Source of the DNA: Microcaldota archaeon
Lineage (GTDB): Archaea; Micrarchaeota; Micrarchaeia; Burarchaeales; JACQQB01
Assembly: GCA_016207225.1 (NCBI GenBank)
Contig: JACQQB010000085.1
Coordinates: 1-8,928 of the forward strand
Direction: 5' to 3'
DNA length: 8,928 nucleotides
Positions 5,056 to 8,928 of this stretch are shown in pieces. The notes under the pieces were generated by a model. The model made no database searches. It was not told the origin of the DNA and saw only the letters and a list, made by a program, of their open reading frames with translations. The position numbers and the translations under genes are program-made. Each line of letters opens with the position of its first letter. The stretch's first letter is position 1.

Positions 5056-8000
5056 ATGGCAGATGTTAATTTGAGTATGGCAGTCTTAGTTGTTATTTTA
5101 TCAGCGTTTATACCTGGAGTGCTAATTGCTTTGCCTTTATTGAAAAGAACTAAGACTTCATTGGTGGAAATTGCCTTGTTTGGCATGATTTTGGGCATTG
5201 TGATACCACCTTTGATGATGTTTTTACTTTCATTCATAGGTATCAATTTCTCGATTGAACTTGTTTTTGGGACTATAGTTTTGGTTACGATTTTAGGGCT
5301 GCTTTGGAACATAAAAGAAAAGTCTTTCCCTTCTACAATTACTGTTGGGTTAAAGGATGTTAGTTGGGTATTGCTAATCCTTATACTTTTAATTTCATTT
5401 TATGTCAGGTTGCAAAGTTTTGGACCGACATTCTTTGAATTTGACCCGTATTTCTACCAGTATACGACTAAGTTTATTTTAACCGAAGGCTATGTGCCAG
5501 TAGTTGATACGACTGCCTGGTATCCAAATTTGTATACGCATAGAGGAGGTATGCCATTGATGAACTACTTAGTGGCAGAGTGGTATACCTTGACGTTGGG
5601 AACTTTAAGCTATGATAATTATGCATTGTCGAGTTTGTCAGGCATATACCCACCATTGGTCGGAGCATTGCTTGCTTTTGCAATATTTGTGCTGCTTAAG
5701 GAAGAGAATGGACAGTGGTTTGGAGTCCTTGGTGCTGCCTTTGCTGGATTCATACCGGTTTTAGTCCAGAAGTTTGCAGCAGGAGAGATGGAAATTCAAC
5801 CTTGGGGTATTTTTGCAAGCTTTTTCTTCTTTGCCGCACTTGCTTTGGCAGTAAACAGGGATAGCAGGAGATATGCAGTCTTGGCTGGAGTCGCTTACTT
5901 AGCTACGGCGTTTGGTTCAGCATATACAATAGTCATAACTCTTGTTTATGCAGCCTATATGGGCTTAATTTCATCTGCGATATTTCTTTTGCAAAAGGAG
6001 TACGAGAAGACCAAATTACATAATTTTGAGTTTTTACATAATAAGGCATTAAGAAGGCTTGTGGAGATTAATGCGATTATACTTTTGTTTGTAAGTTTTG
6101 CTTACATTGTAGAAACATCTTACCATCAGCCAACGTATATGACATTATACAAAACTTATGATTATCTGCAGCCTTATCTGCTTACAGTGGTTGCTGTATT
6201 TCTTTATTTAGTTGTCTTGTATTTGGCTGCACCGATTTCAGAGTATGTTTCAAATCTTCTTGGGGCTGGTAAAAAATATTCGGTTTTTGATGTTGAATCA
6301 AAAGGACTGTACATAGGGGCGATTATACTCCTAGGCATAGTTCTAATTTTCATTACTCCCGTAGGAGCCAAGGTATTGAGTTTTGTTGGTAGCGCCACGG
6401 TTTTTGCAGGTACGCAGAGTACCGTCGGTGCTACTGTGGCTGAAGAAAATTTGCTGAGTGTTAATCAATTGGCTAACCAGATAGAAGGTTCCGTAGGTGG
6501 GCTGGGAGGCTTGATCAAGATAATAATAGGCATAGCACTTGCTTTTGTCTCAGGACTGCCACCCCAGGCCCAGACAGTGGTAGTGTATTTTGCGATTTTT
6601 TCACCGTTCATGCTTGCAGCTGCATATTCTGCATACAAAGGCTCTAAAGTTTCACCGCTTATTGCAATAATAGTATTGCCATTGGCATATGTCGGTGTAA
6701 ACAAAATAAAATTCGTTTTACATTTGGGTTTAGTTATAGGCATTTCGTTTGTTTCTGCTTTGGGCGGTATTGGCAAGGCAGTTGGAGGTTTATCTAAATC
6801 AGCAGGTGTGAAGGAGATACGGTATGTGCCTTTAGTCTTCTGTGCTCTTATTGCTTTGTTCCAATTTTATCCAATCCACATATTCTTAGGTTTTAACGGT
6901 TATTCGAATGTTGGGGACGTTTTGATAACGAGCATTTCTCCGCAGTTTAGAACAGGGGGAGTCGTGGATTGCAATAAGCTGTATGAAGATCACATTAAAA
7001 CTCGTTATTCAAAAGGCCTGTCGATAAATTTACATTGCAATAAAATACCGCAAGTTTGGCTTAATGTCATGGAATGGATAAATAAGAATACAGAGCCCGG
7101 TTCAAGAGTAATTTCCTGGTGGGACTATGGGCACTGGACAAACTTTTTTGGAGACAGGAATACAGTTACAAGAGGCGAGCACCCTTATGAGATAATGGAC
7201 CAGGAAGTTGCAAATGCATTTACCAACTCGCCGCCCGAAAAATTAGCGCAGTACATGAGAAGCCGGGATTCAAGGTATGCTTTGTTTGACTTTGAATTGG
7301 TTTTTGGTGGTGGAGGAGATGGCAAATGGGGAGCTTTGAATTTCCTTTCTTGCAGTTACAACAACCAAACAAGCGTGTCAAAGGGAGTTGGCACTTCAGC
7401 CTGTGAGTATGAGCATAGGTATGAGTACGTTTACATACCAATAACACCGGATATAAATGATGTTTGCAATATTGGCAGTGAGGTTTTTGTAAAGGCTTAT
7501 TCAACCTACGGTTACATATATTGTGTTAGGGAAAGGCAGGGGATCTATGAGATGTATTATGAAGAGAACTTTACACAGAATAGGGCATTGTTGAGCTATT
7601 TGTCAAATGCAGTTGCAGCAGGAAATAAGGAATTGGCAATGTTCTTAGTTTTATATCACCCGGATTTAGGCTTGGAGGATAGTAAGGGCAAGGCATACAA
7701 CTCCTCATTCTACCATGGATTTTTCTTGGGTAAGATGCCGGGTTTTGTACAGGTGTACCCACAAGATGTGAGTGGTTTTAGATTGGACATACCGATAAGA
7801 GTCTATAAGCTGTTACCGTTGCTTGAACTGAATAATGAGGAGGATGTTACAGTTACTCGGAGTGGATATCCAGTTGATGGAAGAACAGAAAAGGGCATGA
7901 GAGTCAAAGTGAACGACCAAGAAGTCAGTTTGAACCAAAGTTATGAATTTCGAAAAGAAGTCGAACTTAAGCCAGGGGAGAACACAATAAAGGTAGAATC

Positions 8001-8136
8001 AACAGATGTCCAGGGTTATACCACAATAAAAGCGTTTAAGGTTATTTACAACATGGACAATTTAGTCAACATAGCAAACAGTAGCGTGGTAGGCAATGGC
8101 AGCATGACTACAAACAACACCAATGTTAGCGGTTAG
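5056..8136 (+). CDS. aglB: STT3/AglB oligosaccharyltransferase with extra N-terminal helices and C-terminal Ig-like domain
   Basis: This 1026-residue membrane enzyme should transfer a lipid-linked glycan to Asn in Asn-X-Ser/Thr sites on the outer face of the membrane. Three hydrophobic segments (about residues 8-29, 37-62, 66-84) precede the segment (101-118) that leads into the first acidic motif FEFDPYFY (E128, D130), so about 80-95 residues are added compared with typical AglB. The second acidic motif is EME (244-246) before QPWG, and TVAE at 460-463 fits the external-loop TIxE/SVSE motif. Many further helices run to about residue 625. The globular domain holds the sequon-binding WWDYG (688-692) and a DK-type motif (D745 to K757, with a glycine-rich insert). 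Residues about 929-1000 look like an Ig-like (Glucodextran_B type) beta-sandwich: a V-D-G-R-T strand, VNDQEV, ELKPGENTIKV. The last 24 residues hold four sequons. It is divergent from the polyprenol operon and overlaps the epimerase gene by 11 bp at the 3' end. Confidence 0.95.
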   Translation: MADVNLSMAVLVVILSAFIPGVLIALPLLKRTKTSLVEIALFGMILGIVIPPLMMFLLSFIGINFSIELVFGTIVLVTILGLLWNIKEKSFPSTITVGLKDVSWVLLILILLISFYVRLQSFGPTFFEFDPYFYQYTTKFILTEGYVPVVDTTAWYPNLYTHRGGMPLMNYLVAEWYTLTLGTLSYDNYALSSLSGIYPPLVGALLAFAIFVLLKEENGQWFGVLGAAFAGFIPVLVQKFAAGEMEIQPWGIFASFFFFAALALAVNRDSRRYAVLAGVAYLATAFGSAYTIVITLVYAAYMGLISSAIFLLQKEYEKTKLHNFEFLHNKALRRLVEINAIILLFVSFAYIVETSYHQPTYMTLYKTYDYLQPYLLTVVAVFLYLVVLYLAAPISEYVSNLLGAGKKYSVFDVESKGLYIGAIILLGIVLIFITPVGAKVLSFVGSATVFAGTQSTVGATVAEENLLSVNQLANQIEGSVGGLGGLIKIIIGIALAFVSGLPPQAQTVVVYFAIFSPFMLAAAYSAYKGSKVSPLIAIIVLPLAYVGVNKIKFVLHLGLVIGISFVSALGGIGKAVGGLSKSAGVKEIRYVPLVFCALIALFQFYPIHIFLGFNGYSNVGDVLITSISPQFRTGGVVDCNKLYEDHIKTRYSKGLSINLHCNKIPQVWLNVMEWINKNTEPGSRVISWWDYGHWTNFFGDRNTVTRGEHPYEIMDQEVANAFTNSPPEKLAQYMRSRDSRYALFDFELVFGGGGDGKWGALNFLSCSYNNQTSVSKGVGTSACEYEHRYEYVYIPITPDINDVCNIGSEVFVKAYSTYGYIYCVRERQGIYEMYYEENFTQNRALLSYLSNAVAAGNKELAMFLVLYHPDLGLEDSKGKAYNSSFYHGFFLGKMPGFVQVYPQDVSGFRLDIPIRVYKLLPLLELNNEEDVTVTRSGYPVDGRTEKGMRVKVNDQEVSLNQSYEFRKEVELKPGENTIKVESTDVQGYTTIKAFKVIYNMDNLVNIANSSVVGNGSMTTNNTNVSG

Positions 8137-8928
8137 ATTTACCTGAAAGCCAGTCCAAGTAATGAATAAGACCCTGTTCAAAATGTATTTTTTCTTTCCA
8201 ACCGATATTTTCTAGCTTTTTAATATCCAATAGCATTTTTGGAACATCCCCAATCCAACCTCTTTTACCGCCAGTAAAAGTTAACTTAGGCTTTAATTTC
8301 ATATAGCTACAGACCATATTCGCTATTTCAAGAGCAGTTGTCGTGGATCTGCTTCCAATATTAAAGAAATCATAGTTCTTTTTTTGCTTATGACACAGTA
8401 GAGTGGCGTTGATGCAGTCAGATATATAAAGATAGGATTTTGTCTGTTTTCCATTGCCCAGAATTTCAAGTTTTTTCTTATTTTTCTTTAGTTTATGATG
8501 AAAATCATGCATTACACCGTGTAAAGAACGTGGTCCGAAGATATTTGCATACCTCAGGCTTACCGAGTTTATACCGTACGTGTGGGCATAGGAGCAAACG
8601 TATGCTTCGCCTGCCAATTTACTTGCACCGTAATTGCTTATGGGTAACATGGGATAACTCTCTGGAGTCGGAATTACTCGGGCATCTCCATAAACAGTGG
8701 AAGTAGAAGCGAATGTAATCCTTTTCACATCTGCTTTTCTTGCTGCCTCCAGAACATTTATAGTCCCGACAACATTCTCATTAAAGTTTTCGACTGGCTT
8801 AAATGCGCTTTCTTTTACAAGCGGATCTGCAGCAAAATGGAATATCTCATCCGCCTCTCTGAAGCAAGCAGCGAGATTTTTATCTAGAATGCTTTTTTGG
8901 ATAAATTTTAAATTTTTAGGATTAGTGG
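8126..8928 (-). CDS. NAD-dependent epimerase/dehydratase, UDP-glucose 4-epimerase-like (5' end outside window)
   Basis: The frame is open to the right edge, so about 266 C-terminal residues are visible and the N-terminal GxxGxxG nucleotide-binding motif lies outside. A GTG near 8728 is an internal valine, not a start: clear family sequence continues upstream of it, including HFAADPLVKES and ENVVGTINVLEAARKADV. Extended-SDR hallmarks are STSTVYG with the catalytic Ser/Thr, YGASK with the Tyr-x-x-x-Lys pair, LRYANIFGPR, and GNGKQTKSYLYISDC, which closes over the nucleotide sugar. These fit UDP-glucose/UDP-GlcNAc 4-epimerases and near relatives such as dTDP-glucose dehydratases; the substrate cannot be fixed. 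Next to STT3 it probably provides a sugar nucleotide for the N-glycan. Its stop codon lies inside the last codons of STT3, on the opposite strand. Confidence 0.9.
   Translation of the reverse strand, partial: TNPKNLKFIQKSILDKNLAACFREADEIFHFAADPLVKESAFKPVENFNENVVGTINVLEAARKADVKRITFASTSTVYGDARVIPTPESYPMLPISNYGASKLAGEAYVCSYAHTYGINSVSLRYANIFGPRSLHGVMHDFHHKLKKNKKKLEILGNGKQTKSYLYISDCINATLLCHKQKKNYDFFNIGSRSTTTALEIANMVCSYMKLKPKLTFTGGKRGWIGDVPKMLLDIKKLENIGWKEKIHFEQGLIHYLDWLSGKSNR
8188..8223 (+). terminator. Possible T-rich terminator downstream of STT3
   Basis: Several T runs on the plus strand (six T at 8188-8193, then further TTTT tracts to 8220) begin about 50 bp after the STT3 stop. Archaeal RNA polymerase ends transcription on such tracts without a hairpin. 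They lie antisense to the epimerase gene, where they encode lysine-rich sequence, so they may simply reflect codon content. Confidence 0.25.

Noticed and set aside
8707..8728. GTG at 8728 as the start of the epimerase gene
   Set aside because: Clear SDR sequence continues upstream in the same frame to the window edge, so the GTG is an internal valine.
1..8928. CRISPR arrays, insertion sequences, transposon ends, phage or plasmid genes
   Set aside because: No regularly spaced repeats, transposase or integrase sequence or terminal inverted repeats were seen on either strand; nearly every base is assigned to ordinary chromosomal genes.

Overview
The window looks archaeal. Evidence: a tRNA-Leu gene with small introns bounded by bulge-helix-bulge-like structures, a PAC2-type proteasome assembly chaperone, a geranylgeranyl-reductase-family flavoprotein beside a cis-prenyltransferase, a single-subunit STT3/AglB oligosaccharyltransferase, TATA boxes about 25-29 nt upstream of apparently leaderless starts, and one GGTGA-type Shine-Dalgarno. 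The DNA is AT-rich and very compact: genes overlap or nearly touch, and no gene-free stretch exceeds 150 bp. A small-genome uncultivated lineage (for example DPANN) would fit, but the sequence does not settle the phylum.

Layout. 1-429 (+): 3' end of an unrecognised protein gene cut by the window edge. 436-582 (-): tRNA-Leu(UAA) with two introns, a minimal 14-nt one at 37/38 and a 43-nt one inside the T-loop; the tRNA was found by folding the only non-coding gap on the left side. 592-1326 (-): PAC2 chaperone ending in a proteasome-docking HbYX-like tail. 1377-2825 (+): membrane-anchored spermidine-synthase-like protein, divergent from PAC2 and apparently sharing one TATA box with it. 4985-2812 (-): an apparent three-gene operon of geranylgeranyl reductase family protein, cis-prenyltransferase and DUF192 protein. 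5056-8136 (+): a large STT3 oligosaccharyltransferase, divergent from that operon, with an extra N-terminal membrane module, a C-terminal Ig-like domain and a sequon-rich tail. 8928-8126 (-): partial UDP-glucose-4-epimerase-like SDR, running off the right edge.

How it fits together. The right two thirds reads as a protein N-glycosylation locus. The cis-prenyltransferase would build the polyprenyl chain, the reductase would saturate it towards a dolichol-type carrier, the epimerase would supply a nucleotide sugar for the glycan, and STT3/AglB would transfer the finished glycan to Asn-X-Ser/Thr sites outside the membrane. The left third holds housekeeping functions (tRNA, proteasome chaperone, aminopropyltransferase-like enzyme). 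The most unusual items are the T-loop intron, the sequon-packed tail of the oligosaccharyltransferase itself, and two divergent gene pairs that each seem to use a single near-symmetric TATA element.
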